From Bacteroidota bacterium (GTDB lineage: Bacteria; Bacteroidota; Bacteroidia; Chitinophagales; Chitinophagaceae): 64,000 bases of DNA. How positions within the stretch are numbered: position 1 is the stretch's first letter; each line of letters opens with the position of its first letter. Location: the NCBI GenBank assembly GCA_023423405.1, contig JAFAFR010000008.1, positions 124,001 through 188,000 of the forward strand. Direction: 5' to 3'. Shown here one piece after another: positions 33,242-41,579 of this stretch. The position numbers were made by a program, and so were the translations under genes. The notes under the pieces were generated by a model. It was given only the letters and a program-made list of their open reading frames with translations, searched no databases and was not told the DNA's origin.

Positions 33242-34357
33242 ATGTCAAAAACCGCCCTTATCACTGGCATCACCGGGCAGGATGGTGCCTATCTTACCGA
33301 ACTTTTACTCGAAAAAGGTTATATGGTGCACGGCATCAAACGCCGCGCCTCCCTGTTCAATACCGACCGGATCGATCACCTTTACCAGGATCCGCACGAA
33401 AAAAACGTACGGCTTAAACTGCATTACGGCGACCTCACCGACAGCACCAACCTCATCCGCATCATCCAGGAAACCCAGCCCGACGAGATCTATAACCTCG
33501 CGGCCATGAGCCATGTGCACGTGAGCTTCGAAGAACCCGAATACACCGCCAACGCCGACGGCATCGGCACCCTCCGCATCCTGGAAGCCGTGCGGCTCCT
33601 GGGCATGACGCAAAAAACCAAGATCTACCAGGCGTCCACCTCCGAGTTGTACGGACTGGTGCAGGCCGTTCCCCAGAGCGAAACCACGCCCTTCTATCCG
33701 CGCAGTCCCTATGCCGTGGCCAAACTCTACGCCTACTGGATCACCGTGAACTACCGCGAAGCCTACAATATGTTCGCCTGCAACGGCATTCTCTTCAACC
33801 ACGAATCACCGCTCAGAGGCGAAACCTTTGTGACCCGCAAGATAACCCGCGCCACCGCCAAAATAGCACTCGGCCTGCAGGAAAAACTCTACCTGGGTAA
33901 CCTTAACGCACAGCGCGACTGGGGCCATGCCAAAGATTACGTGGAAGCGATGTGGCGCATCCTTCAGCAGGATAAACCCGAAGATTTTGTGATCGCCACC
34001 GGCATCACCACTCCTGTGCGCGACTTCGTGCGCATGGCCTTCGCCGAACTGGGCATCGAACTCAGTTTCAGTGGCAGTGAGGAAAAAGAAGTGGCCACCG
34101 TCAGCGCCTGCAACCATCCCGATTTCCAGCTGCCCATCGGCAGGGAAGTGGTGGCCGTTGATCCGCGCTACTACCGTCCCACCGAAGTGGAACTGCTCAT
34201 CGGCGATCCTACCAAAGCACAAACCAAGCTGGGCTGGAAACCCCAATACGACCTCGCGGGGCTGGTGAAAGAAATGGTGGCGGCCGACGTGGAAATTTTC
34301 CGCAAGGAAAAACTCCTGGCCGAGAGCGGCTATTACGTGAAGAACCAGTTCGAATAG
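33242..34357 (+). CDS. gmd: GDP-mannose 4,6-dehydratase
   Basis: A 371-residue short-chain dehydrogenase-type enzyme that makes GDP-4-keto-6-deoxymannose. NADP-binding GITGQDG at 9-15, the STSE segment at 132-135 and the YxxxK pair Y157/K161 are intact, as is FNHESPLRGETFVTRK. It is markedly GC-richer than the gene ending at the previous base, so it belongs to a host-like block. fcl follows after 57 bases and completes GDP-L-fucose synthesis. Confidence 0.97.
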   Translation: MSKTALITGITGQDGAYLTELLLEKGYMVHGIKRRASLFNTDRIDHLYQDPHEKNVRLKLHYGDLTDSTNLIRIIQETQPDEIYNLAAMSHVHVSFEEPEYTANADGIGTLRILEAVRLLGMTQKTKIYQASTSELYGLVQAVPQSETTPFYPRSPYAVAKLYAYWITVNYREAYNMFACNGILFNHESPLRGETFVTRKITRATAKIALGLQEKLYLGNLNAQRDWGHAKDYVEAMWRILQQDKPEDFVIATGITTPVRDFVRMAFAELGIELSFSGSEEKEVATVSACNHPDFQLPIGREVVAVDPRYYRPTEVELLIGDPTKAQTKLGWKPQYDLAGLVKEMVAADVEIFRKEKLLAESGYYVKNQFE

Positions 34358-34414
34358 AAAACGAGGACGCCGCGTTGCGTACCACGGACGCCGGCGTTCC
34401 CGCAATCAAATCAA

Positions 34415-35356
34415 ATGGAAAAAGAAGCTAAAATATACATCGCCGGTCACCGCGGTATGGTGGGATCGGCCATTCTGCGCCGGCTCGAAAAAGCGGGTTA
34501 TACCAATTTCGTAACCCGCAGCTCCAAAGAACTCGACCTGCGCAACCAGCAGGCCGTGACCGATTTTTTTGCCGCGGAAAAACCAGACTACGTATTCCTC
34601 GCCGCCGCCAAAGTGGGCGGCATCCAGGCCAATAATATGTATCGCGGCGAATTTCTCTACGATAACCTGATGATCCAGAACAATGTGATCCACCAGTCTT
34701 ATCGCAGCGGGGTGAAAAAACTGCTCTTCCTGGGATCTTCCTGCATCTATCCAAAAATGGCGCCCCAGCCGCTTAAGGAAGAGTACCTGCTCACCGGACT
34801 CCTTGAGCCCACCAACGAACCCTACGCCATCGCCAAGATCGCCGGCATCAAACTCTGCGACGCTTACCGCGCCCAGTATGGTTGCCATTTCATCAGCGCC
34901 ATGCCCACCAATCTCTATGGCCCCAACGACAACTACGATCTCAATAATTCACACGTGCTGCCGGCACTGATCCGCAAGTTCCACGAAGCGAAGATCAGCA
35001 ACCAGCCCACCGTAACCATGTGGGGCACGGGCAGCCCGCTGCGCGAATTCCTGCATGCCGACGACCTGGCCGACGCCTGTTATTTCCTCATGGAAAACTA
35101 CAACGAAGCCGGACTGGTGAACATTGGCGTGGGGCACGACATCAGCATCAAAGACCTGGCCCTGCTGGTGAAAAAGATCGTGGGATACGAAGGAGAGATC
35201 CTGCACGACCTTTCCAAACCCGACGGCACGCTGCGCAAACTCATGGACGTATCCAAACTGCATGGCCTGGGATGGAAAGCATCCATTGAACTGGAAGAAG
35301 GGATCCGCGGGGTCTATGCACAATTTGAAAAAGGCCAGGCCGTTTCCATACGGTAA
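34415..35356 (+). CDS. fcl: GDP-L-fucose synthase
   Basis: A 313-residue epimerase/reductase converting GDP-4-keto-6-deoxymannose to GDP-L-fucose. It has cofactor-binding GHRGMVGSA at 11-19, SSCIYP with cysteine 110, and YAIAK with Y137 and K141. With gmd it gives the fucose donor, so fucose (or a derivative) is expected in one of the glycans. The phosphatase gene starts 9 bases later. Confidence 0.96.
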   Translation: MEKEAKIYIAGHRGMVGSAILRRLEKAGYTNFVTRSSKELDLRNQQAVTDFFAAEKPDYVFLAAAKVGGIQANNMYRGEFLYDNLMIQNNVIHQSYRSGVKKLLFLGSSCIYPKMAPQPLKEEYLLTGLLEPTNEPYAIAKIAGIKLCDAYRAQYGCHFISAMPTNLYGPNDNYDLNNSHVLPALIRKFHEAKISNQPTVTMWGTGSPLREFLHADDLADACYFLMENYNEAGLVNIGVGHDISIKDLALLVKKIVGYEGEILHDLSKPDGTLRKLMDVSKLHGLGWKASIELEEGIRGVYAQFEKGQAVSIR

Positions 35357-35365
35357 GAAAAACTC

Positions 35366-36097
35366 ATGCGATTTTTCTTTTCCTCCAAAACCGTTGAAAC
35401 CGATCTTTCGGCGCTGGACTGCGACATGCATTCGCACCTGCTGCCGGGTATTGACGACGGCGCACCCGACCCTGCGGCTTCCATTAGCCTGGTGAGCGGG
35501 TTGCAATCGCTCGGGCTGCAGCGGTTCATCACCACGCCGCATGTGATCCGCGACCTCTATCCCAACAACGACGCCAGCATTGAAGCGGCACAAGAGTCGC
35601 TGGTAGCTGCGGGCGGCCCGCGTTTGAAAGCAGCGGCCGAGTACATGATGGACGACCATTTTTCCCGCCTGCTGCATGAAAAAGCAGCATTGCGTTGCAT
35701 TTCGGGCAATTATGTGCTGGTGGAGTTTTCCTTCGTGGCCATGCCCTTCGACTGGAAGGAGATCTTCTTCAACCTCCAGGTGCAGGGTTATCAACCCATA
35801 CTGGCGCATCCCGAGCGCTACACTTATCTTGCTGCACAAAAGCAGGTGTTTGCTGAAATCATCAGTCTCGGCGTTCTCCTTCAGCTCAACCTCAATTCCC
35901 TCACCGGTTATTACGGCAAACAACCCGCCGAACTCGCCGCCCACCTGGTCAAACAAAAACTCATCTCCTTCCTGGGCACCGACTGTCATCACCAGCGCCA
36001 CATCGATGCCCTCCGCAACGGCAAACACCTCATGCCCGCGCTGAACCAGCTCCTCGACAGCGGCAAAATCCTCAACCCCACGCTGGCTTCCGCCTAG
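35366..36097 (+). CDS. PHP-family protein tyrosine phosphatase (CpsB/CapC/YwqE type)
   Basis: A 243-residue metal-dependent phosphatase. The motif CDMHSHLLPGIDDGA gives metal ligands H22 and H24. Further PHP-type motifs are ITTPHVIRDLYPN, LAHPERYTYL and LGTDCHHQRHID. These enzymes dephosphorylate the tyrosine tail of BY-kinases. The only kinase in the window is the Wzc ending at 17422, about 18 kb upstream, so it probably acts in trans. It forms a group with gmd and fcl. Confidence 0.92.
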   Translation: MRFFFSSKTVETDLSALDCDMHSHLLPGIDDGAPDPAASISLVSGLQSLGLQRFITTPHVIRDLYPNNDASIEAAQESLVAAGGPRLKAAAEYMMDDHFSRLLHEKAALRCISGNYVLVEFSFVAMPFDWKEIFFNLQVQGYQPILAHPERYTYLAAQKQVFAEIISLGVLLQLNLNSLTGYYGKQPAELAAHLVKQKLISFLGTDCHHQRHIDALRNGKHLMPALNQLLDSGKILNPTLASA

Positions 36098-36193
36098 CGA
36101 AAGCGCCCACGCCAACGATTGCCAACCCGACGGCCAGCGCCGGTTTCTGCCCATTCCCCTTTACCCAACCTTTTATCCCTTCCGCTCGTTTAC

Positions 36194-36201
36194 TATTTTT
36201 G
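36194..36201 (+). promoter_or_regulatory. Candidate -7 promoter box for the MerR/B12 regulator
   Basis: TATTTTTG fits TAnnTTTG and lies 25 bases before the ATG at 36227. The -33 position has only a partial T-rich match. It falls in the 129-base gap after the phosphatase gene, where a new transcript would be expected. Confidence 0.4.
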
Positions 36202-36226
36202 ATTCCTTATTAAACAGCGCAACGCC

Positions 36227-37108
36227 ATGGCCGCTTTTTCCATCCGGGAATTTGAACACCTGTCGGGGGTGAAGGCCCATACCATCCGGATCTGGGAACA
36301 GCGCTATCATTTTCTCCGCCCCAACCGTACCGCCGCCAATTTCCGTAGCTACACCAGCGAGGAACTGGCTACCATTCTCGACATTTCCCTGCTTCACAAA
36401 TACGGCTACCGCATTTCACACATCGATCGCATGCAAAAGGAAGAAGTGGAAGAAAGACTGGCTGGTCTCAGCACCAGGGAAGCATGCCAGGAAAGGCAGG
36501 TGAACGAATTGCTCAAAGCCATGAGCCGCCTTGATGTGCCGGGCTTCGACGGGATCCTGGATCACGAAACGGCAGAAAAGGGAATTGACAAAACTATAAC
36601 ACAGCTCATCGGGCCCTTTCTTCACAAAATCGGGAACTTGTGGGGGAGAAACAGGTTGCAGCCTGCCCAGGATTTGCTGGTCGGCCAATCTGTCAGACGC
36701 AAACTGGTCCGGGGCCTGGAAGAAGCCGATCCGGCTGCCCGTATTCACCAAACCATCCTCCTTTTCCTGCCAGAAGGGGAGTACCACGAAACCGGTCTGC
36801 TATTTGCATCCTACCTCATGAAGAGCCATGGTATTTCGATCCTTTACCTGGGTGCCAGTGTTCCGTTGAAAGACCTTGAATTCGTTGCCAACCTGAAAAA
36901 ACCGAATTGCCTGTTTACCCACCTCTCTGCGGAGGAGCCGGATATTAGTAAAAAAAGATTCCTGGCTTCTTATAAAATCCGCTGTGGAGCGCACCCCCTG
37001 GTTATCTCTGGTCTGACGGCCCCGCTGCATGGACAAGCCATGCCGGAAAAACTGTCCTGCATACTGTCTATAACCGGACTGCAGGACTTCATCGCCTCTC
37101 TTCGCTGA
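36227..37108 (+). CDS. MerR-type regulator with C-terminal B12-binding-like domain (CarH/LitR family)
   Basis: A 293-residue regulator. The N-terminal winged helix reads FSIREFEHLSGVKAHTIRIWEQRYHFLRP. The middle four-helix region has LWGRNRLQPAQDLL where CarH has W-x9-EH, so the adenosyl-side histidine is replaced by leucine. The Rossmann-like end keeps GEYHETG, corresponding to the E/DxHxxG lower-ligand motif. Relatives repress carotenoid genes and respond to light or cobalamin. Here an ECF sigma gene, idi and cobalamin genes follow. Ligand use is uncertain because of the altered pair. Confidence 0.83.
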   Translation: MAAFSIREFEHLSGVKAHTIRIWEQRYHFLRPNRTAANFRSYTSEELATILDISLLHKYGYRISHIDRMQKEEVEERLAGLSTREACQERQVNELLKAMSRLDVPGFDGILDHETAEKGIDKTITQLIGPFLHKIGNLWGRNRLQPAQDLLVGQSVRRKLVRGLEEADPAARIHQTILLFLPEGEYHETGLLFASYLMKSHGISILYLGASVPLKDLEFVANLKKPNCLFTHLSAEEPDISKKRFLASYKIRCGAHPLVISGLTAPLHGQAMPEKLSCILSITGLQDFIASLR

Positions 37109-37145
37109 TGTTCAAACTTTAACAGGAAGGGATTGTTTAAACGAT

Positions 37146-37153
37146 TAAATTTG
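37146..37153 (+). promoter_or_regulatory. Candidate -7 promoter box for the ECF sigma gene
   Basis: TAAATTTG fits TAnnTTTG and stands 26 bases before the ATG at 37180, in the gap after the MerR-like gene. No convincing TTTG at -33. The neighbouring TTGTTTAAACGATTAAA is A/T-rich and could hold an operator for the MerR-like protein. Confidence 0.45.
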
Positions 37154-37179
37154 TACATACAACTATTAAAATAAGGACC

Positions 37180-37680
37180 ATGTCGAATGTCGATTTTAAT
37201 GAGATGTTGGTCAATAACGCGGAATTCCTCAGGCCATTTGCTATTACCCTCACCCGTGACAATGAGGCGGCACAGGACCTTTTCCAGGAAACCATGTACC
37301 GGGCCATCGCTAACCGTGAGAAATACAATGTAGGCACTAATATCAAAGCCTGGCTCTACACCATCATGCGGAATATTTTCATTAATAATTACCGCAGGAA
37401 GGCCAAACAGCAGACCATTTTTGACAACAGCGCCAACGATTTCCTGCTGAACAACAGCCAGGCCGTTACCGCCAATACCGCCGAAGCCACGCTCAATATG
37501 AAGGAGATCCAGGAAGCGATTCACAAGCTGCCCGAGATTTTCCGGAACCCTTTCCTGCTCTATTTCGACGGGTACAAATACCACGAAATTGCCGACATGC
37601 TGAACGAACCTCTGGGCACCATCAAGAGCCGCATCCACTTTGCGCGCAAACTGCTCAAGGCCCAGGTTGCCCGGCATTAG
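37180..37680 (+). CDS. ECF-type RNA polymerase sigma factor
   Basis: A 166-residue sigma factor. Region 2 is about 15-80 (LRPFAITLTRDNEAAQDLFQETMYRAI, KAWLYTIMRNIFINNYRR). Region 4 is about 115-163 (IHKLPEIFRNPFLLYFDGYKYHEIADML, GTIKSRIHFARKLLK). No anti-sigma gene is next to it. It sits between a MerR/B12-type regulator and idi, the arrangement often seen with carotenoid regulation, so control by the regulator is a fair inference. Confidence 0.92.
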   Translation: MSNVDFNEMLVNNAEFLRPFAITLTRDNEAAQDLFQETMYRAIANREKYNVGTNIKAWLYTIMRNIFINNYRRKAKQQTIFDNSANDFLLNNSQAVTANTAEATLNMKEIQEAIHKLPEIFRNPFLLYFDGYKYHEIADMLNEPLGTIKSRIHFARKLLKAQVARH

Positions 37681-37714
37681 GAAATATTCCACATCTTTGG
37701 TGCGCTTCTGAAAC

Positions 37715-38269
37715 ATGGAAAAAGCACCGGCACATATCGTACTCGTGGACAGGATGGACAACCCCATCGGTACCATGGAAAAACTGGAAGCCCATCGGCA
37801 GGCACTGCTGCACCGGGCTTTCAGTGTTTTTATATACAACGATGCAGGCGAAATGCTGCTGCAGCAGCGGGCGCCCGGCAAATACCACAGCGGTGGCCTC
37901 TGGACCAATGCCTGCTGCAGTCACCCGTTTCCGGGTGAGCCGGTGGCCGACGCCGCGGCCCGCCGCCTGCAGGAAGAGATGGGCTTCACCGTGTCCCTGC
38001 AACCGGCCTTCCAGTTCATTTACGAAGCGGCTTTCGGCAACGGTCTCACCGAGCACGAATACGACCATGTGTTCACCGGCGTATTCAACGGCCGGCCGCA
38101 TCCCGATCCCGAAGAGGTGTCGGACTGGGCCTGGCGTTCTGTTGAAGATATCAGCGCCCACCTGCAATCGCATCCCGAAGTCTATACCGCCTGGTTCCGA
38201 ATTGCTTTTCCGCGTTTGATCGAATGGAGAAAAGATCAGGCACAGGGCCCCGCTAACGGCCTTCCCTAA
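37715..38269 (+). CDS. idi: Isopentenyl-diphosphate delta-isomerase, type I
   Basis: A 184-residue Nudix-fold enzyme interconverting IPP and DMAPP, the entry to isoprenoids such as carotenoids, quinones and undecaprenyl phosphate. It has the active-site segment WTNACCSHP (cysteines 67-68), the Nudix-like AARRLQEEMGF with E87/E88, and EYDHVFTG with its conserved glutamate. Start ATG 37715, 34 bases after the sigma gene. No other isoprenoid gene is in the window. Confidence 0.94.
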   Translation: MEKAPAHIVLVDRMDNPIGTMEKLEAHRQALLHRAFSVFIYNDAGEMLLQQRAPGKYHSGGLWTNACCSHPFPGEPVADAAARRLQEEMGFTVSLQPAFQFIYEAAFGNGLTEHEYDHVFTGVFNGRPHPDPEEVSDWAWRSVEDISAHLQSHPEVYTAWFRIAFPRLIEWRKDQAQGPANGLP

Positions 38270-38297
38270 ACGCCGAAGCTAACGGTATCCATCAACC

Positions 38298-38360
38298 GCC
38301 CAAACCCCAAACCCCAAACCATACAACCAACCCCAAACCCCAAACTCCAAACCCCAGACC
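38298..38360. repeat. CCCCAAA heptamer repeat (G-quadruplex-prone on the minus strand)
   Basis: The 99-base gap between idi and cobS holds imperfect tandem copies of CCCCAAA/CCAAACC in two groups split by about ten bases (around 38320-38329). The minus strand therefore has several runs of three to four G separated by TTT. It could fold into a G-quadruplex in DNA of the minus strand. It may also be one member of a genome-wide intergenic repeat. Confidence 0.75.
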
Positions 38361-38368
38361 TTCCTCAA

Positions 38369-39178
38369 ATGTTCCGCAACGAATACAACTACTTCCTCAC
38401 CGCCCTGCAGTTCCTTACCCGCATACAGGTGCCGGCACATTACCGGTTCCAGCCGTCTTACCTGCAGGCCAGTGTGCGTTACCTGCCATTGGTGGGACAA
38501 ATTGTTGCGGCCCTGGGCGTGCTGGCCTATTTGATTTGCAGTAAATGGCTTGGCACAGAACTGGCCATACTGGCATATATGCTGGCCACCATTTATATCA
38601 CCGGCGCTTTTCATGAAGATGGCTGGGCCGATACCTGCGATGCTTTCGGAGGTGGGTACGACAAGGAGCAGGTGCTTCGCATCATGAAAGACAGCAGGCT
38701 GGGTACATACGGTACTATTGGGCTCATAGGTATTCTTGCTACAAAATTCTTATTGCTGCGCGAACTCCCGGGTTATGCGCCGGCGGGCCTGCGTCCATCA
38801 CTGAATCCGCTGCTCAACTATAAAACCTTTGTGCTGCTGGCGCTTGCCGCCCATGGCTGCAGCAGGTGGATGGGCACGGTGGTGATGCAGCGGCTCGATT
38901 ATGTAAGCGGCGAGGGAAAGTCCAAACCCATGGCTACCGAAAAGCCCGGAGCGATGCCTTTGCTGCTGGGCGGCGCTTTTGCGGTGTGGCCCCTGCTTTT
39001 TTTGCCGCCCTGGTTCCTGCTGGTGCTGCCGCCCATGTTGCTGGCGGCCTGGCAAATGAGCAACTGGTTCCGGGCGCGCATTGGCGGGTACTCGGGCGAT
39101 TGCCTCGGCGCCGTACAGCAACTGACCGAAATCGTTTTTTACCTGGCTGCGCTTATCCTTTGGCGTTATATTGTATAA
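38369..39178 (+). CDS. cobS: Adenosylcobinamide-GDP ribazoletransferase (cobalamin synthase)
   Basis: A 269-residue integral membrane enzyme that joins adenosylcobinamide-GDP to alpha-ribazole in the last steps of cobalamin synthesis. The signature GAFHEDGWADTCDAFGGGYDKEQVLRIMKDSRLGTYG region near 73-109 and about six hydrophobic segments fit the family. cobC follows 10 bases after its stop, so this is a small nucleotide-loop assembly or salvage pair. cobU/cobT are not in the window. Confidence 0.95.
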   Translation: MFRNEYNYFLTALQFLTRIQVPAHYRFQPSYLQASVRYLPLVGQIVAALGVLAYLICSKWLGTELAILAYMLATIYITGAFHEDGWADTCDAFGGGYDKEQVLRIMKDSRLGTYGTIGLIGILATKFLLLRELPGYAPAGLRPSLNPLLNYKTFVLLALAAHGCSRWMGTVVMQRLDYVSGEGKSKPMATEKPGAMPLLLGGAFAVWPLLFLPPWFLLVLPPMLLAAWQMSNWFRARIGGYSGDCLGAVQQLTEIVFYLAALILWRYIV

Positions 39179-39188
39179 TATTGTCGGC

Positions 39189-39803
39189 ATGGAAATTTAT
39201 CTTATTCGCCATACAAAACCCGCGGTAGACAAAGGCATTTGTTACGGACAAACCGACCTGCAACTGGCGGAAAGTTTTGCCGATGAATGGGCTATCATTC
39301 GCAATTGTTTACCAGACCGGTGGCAGGACATTTATTCCAGTCCGCTTACCCGCTGCCGCCTGTTGGCGGAAGCCATTGCGGATGGCCGGCAGGTCAGCTA
39401 CCACAACGATCTCATGGAACTGCATTGCGGCGAATGGGAAATGCGGCACTGGGATGAGATTCCGCGTGCTGAACTGGACCCCTGGATGGAAAACTTCACC
39501 GAAGTGCTGGTACCCGGCGGGGAAAGCTATCGCCAGTTGTATGCGCGTGTGGTAAACCGCTATGAGGCCATCCGCCGGCAGGTATTGGAAAATGGCGGTC
39601 CCACGGCGATCGTGGCGCATGGCGGTGTAATAAGAAGTATCTTGTCGTACGTTACCGGCACGGCCCTCGTGGACTCCTTCCGCCAGTTTCCCCTGCACTA
39701 TGGGTCGGTGGCAAAACTGGATCTACCCACCAACGGGTTCAGCATGCTTTCCAATATAGAAGGAAGTCCCGAACAGCACCGTCCATCCACCATGAAAAAA
39801 TAG
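39189..39803 (+). CDS. cobC: Histidine phosphatase family protein, likely alpha-ribazole phosphatase
   Basis: About 204 residues of the phosphoglycerate-mutase-like fold: the phospho-accepting histidine is in IYLIRHTKP, then SSPLTRCRLLAEAI, LHCGEWE and VAHGGVIRS with the second histidine. The frame extends to a TTG at 39171 within cobS, but the ATG at 39189 gives the standard N-terminus. Pairing with cobS supports a role in removing phosphate from alpha-ribazole phosphate or adenosylcobalamin phosphate. Confidence 0.88.
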   Translation: MEIYLIRHTKPAVDKGICYGQTDLQLAESFADEWAIIRNCLPDRWQDIYSSPLTRCRLLAEAIADGRQVSYHNDLMELHCGEWEMRHWDEIPRAELDPWMENFTEVLVPGGESYRQLYARVVNRYEAIRRQVLENGGPTAIVAHGGVIRSILSYVTGTALVDSFRQFPLHYGSVAKLDLPTNGFSMLSNIEGSPEQHRPSTMKK

Positions 39804-39806
39804 AAC

Positions 39807-40388
39807 ATGGGCACATTCAATACAGATGAACTACTAACGGTCACCTTCACCCTCTTTGCAGTGATTGATATCCTGGGTTCCATTCCGCTGCTCATTACGC
39901 TGAAGCATAAAATGGGAAACATCAATGAATCGAAAGCCACCCTCATTTCGGGTGGACTGATGTTATTGTTTCTCCTGGTTGGCGAAAAGTTCCTGAACGT
40001 CCTGGGTATTGATGTGCGGTCTTTTGCGGTGGGCGGTTCTATCGTGATCTTTATACTCGGGCTGGAAATGGTGCTTGGTATTGAATTTTTCAAAAGCGAT
40101 GGCGATGCAAAATCGGGAACCGTGGTACCCATTGCTTTTCCGCTCATCGCCGGCTCGGGCACGCTAACCACCATCATTTCACTGAAAGCCAACTACGATT
40201 CGGTGGTGGTTGCCCTGGCCATCGTGGCGAACCTCATCATTGTATTCATTGTGCTGAAGTCGCTCGACCGCATTGCCGGTTTCATTGGTCCGAACGGGCT
40301 GCTGGCCATCCGCAAGTTTTTTGGGGTGGTGCTGCTGGCCATTGCCGTGAAGATCTTTGCGAGTAATGCCAGCGGGCTGCTGCGTTGA
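39807..40388 (+). CDS. MarC family integral membrane protein
   Basis: A 193-residue membrane protein with about six hydrophobic segments and the family features FTLFAVIDILGSIPL near the start, VVPIAFPLIAGSGTLTTII in the middle and IGPNGLLAIRKFFGVVLLAIAVK near the end. Function of this family is not firmly known. It begins 3 bases after cobC, so it may be co-transcribed. Confidence 0.9.
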   Translation: MGTFNTDELLTVTFTLFAVIDILGSIPLLITLKHKMGNINESKATLISGGLMLLFLLVGEKFLNVLGIDVRSFAVGGSIVIFILGLEMVLGIEFFKSDGDAKSGTVVPIAFPLIAGSGTLTTIISLKANYDSVVVALAIVANLIIVFIVLKSLDRIAGFIGPNGLLAIRKFFGVVLLAIAVKIFASNASGLLR

Positions 40389-40427
40389 GGGGTGGGGCCG
40401 GCTGCAAATGATATTTCCTGCTCGCCA

Positions 40428-41408
40428 CTACTGCAACATGAAAAAAGTTTTCCAGCAGAACAACCACTTGCGCCACTCCGGCTTCTTTTTGTAATGCAAC
40501 AGCTTATCGCGGTGCCTGAAGAACAGCAGCATGCGCCGGAAATTATTTGCCGGCGAAAAGCTGCTGTAGCTGCGGCACAGCGACTCGTACACCTTGCGTT
40601 GGGGAAGCTCAAGCGGGCAGGCATCGGCGAGCAGGCGCATTTTCCTGCGCAGTACTTCGTTGGACGCGCGCGCTGCCGACTTTCTCTTTTTCCCTTTCAC
40701 ACTTAACCCGAACACGTTGTTACTGTGCTGCCGGTATAAAACCAGCACTTCATCGAGATAAACGAGGGGCTGCCGGCAGGTGGCGATGTAACCGAGCCAG
40801 TAATCGAAAGGAATATGTGGCGGGAAGGGCAGGCAGCGTTGGAGCAGCTCGCGGCGAAACAGCATGCCATGTCCGGGTGCGCTGCCCCCAATGGCGTAGG
40901 TGAGCGGATCGTCGAATCCCGGCATCTGTTTCCGGTCGCTGAGCCGCACGCCCAGTGACCGACCCGCTGCGTCGATCAGTTCCGAATCGGCAAACACCAG
41001 TTCGGGACCTGTGCCGGCCGCCCCTCCTTCGCCGGGCGAAATACCTTCAATAATCGTATTCCCGGTTCCTCCCATCGCTTCCAGCAGTCGCGCGATCTTA
41101 CCCGGGAACCATAAATCGTCCTGGTCGCAGGGAGCAATAAAATCCCCCTTTGCCAGTCGGAGCCCTCTTTCGAAATTAGCCGTATAACCTAGATTGCTTT
41201 CATTACGGAAAAATCGTATACGTTGATCGCGCCGGGCAAACTCCATCAGGATTTCTGCACTGCTGTCGGTCGAAAAATCATCTACTGCAATGATTTCCAG
41301 GTTTTTATATGTTTGCTGTAAAATGCTTTCCAACTGTTCGCGCAGAAAGCGTTCACCGTTATAACTGGCGAGTACAACAGAAACCAGCGGCGATGGATCA
41401 ACGGGCAT
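40428..41408 (-). CDS. Family 2 glycosyltransferase
   Basis: About 326 residues: LVSVVLASYNGERFLREQLESIL, IAVDDFSTDSSAEIL, and the acidic/QDD motif FIAPCDQDDLW, typical of family 2 rhamnosyl/galactosyltransferases. The frame extends to a TTG at 41435; the ATG at 41408 leaves the domain complete and I prefer it. It is convergent with the MarC gene and divergent from the large wza gene, so it forms its own unit. GC-rich, host-like composition. Confidence 0.87.
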   Translation of the reverse strand: MPVDPSPLVSVVLASYNGERFLREQLESILQQTYKNLEIIAVDDFSTDSSAEILMEFARRDQRIRFFRNESNLGYTANFERGLRLAKGDFIAPCDQDDLWFPGKIARLLEAMGGTGNTIIEGISPGEGGAAGTGPELVFADSELIDAAGRSLGVRLSDRKQMPGFDDPLTYAIGGSAPGHGMLFRRELLQRCLPFPPHIPFDYWLGYIATCRQPLVYLDEVLVLYRQHSNNVFGLSVKGKKRKSAARASNEVLRRKMRLLADACPLELPQRKVYESLCRSYSSFSPANNFRRMLLFFRHRDKLLHYKKKPEWRKWLFCWKTFFMLQ

Positions 41409-41460
41409 GGGATGCAAGATATACACTGTTTTCAAATGCGTAGAATTCGGCTATGGTCTT

Positions 41461-41468
41461 TATCTTTG
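41461..41468 (+). promoter_or_regulatory. Candidate -7 promoter box for the large wza-like gene
   Basis: TATCTTTG fits TAnnTTTG exactly and lies in the divergent gap about 110 bases before the favoured start of the wza-like gene. A matching TTTG at -33 is not seen. Confidence 0.45.
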
Positions 41469-41579
41469 CGCTTTCTTAACAAAAGGCCGTGAACCTTATC
41501 CCACTCAAAAAAACGGCGGCATATAAATATCTGTAAGTGCGTGCAACCCCAGATGCTTATATCCTGTCAACATCCAATC

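Noticed and set aside
34949..36154. Long reverse-strand frame (401 codons) opposite fcl and the PHP phosphatase
   Set aside because: It lies opposite two well-supported genes. Long antisense frames are expected in GC-rich codon-biased sequence, and its translation shows no family motif.
36970..37908. Reverse-strand frame of 312 codons opposite the MerR-like, sigma and idi genes
   Set aside because: All three plus-strand genes are clear family members; the antisense product has no motif.
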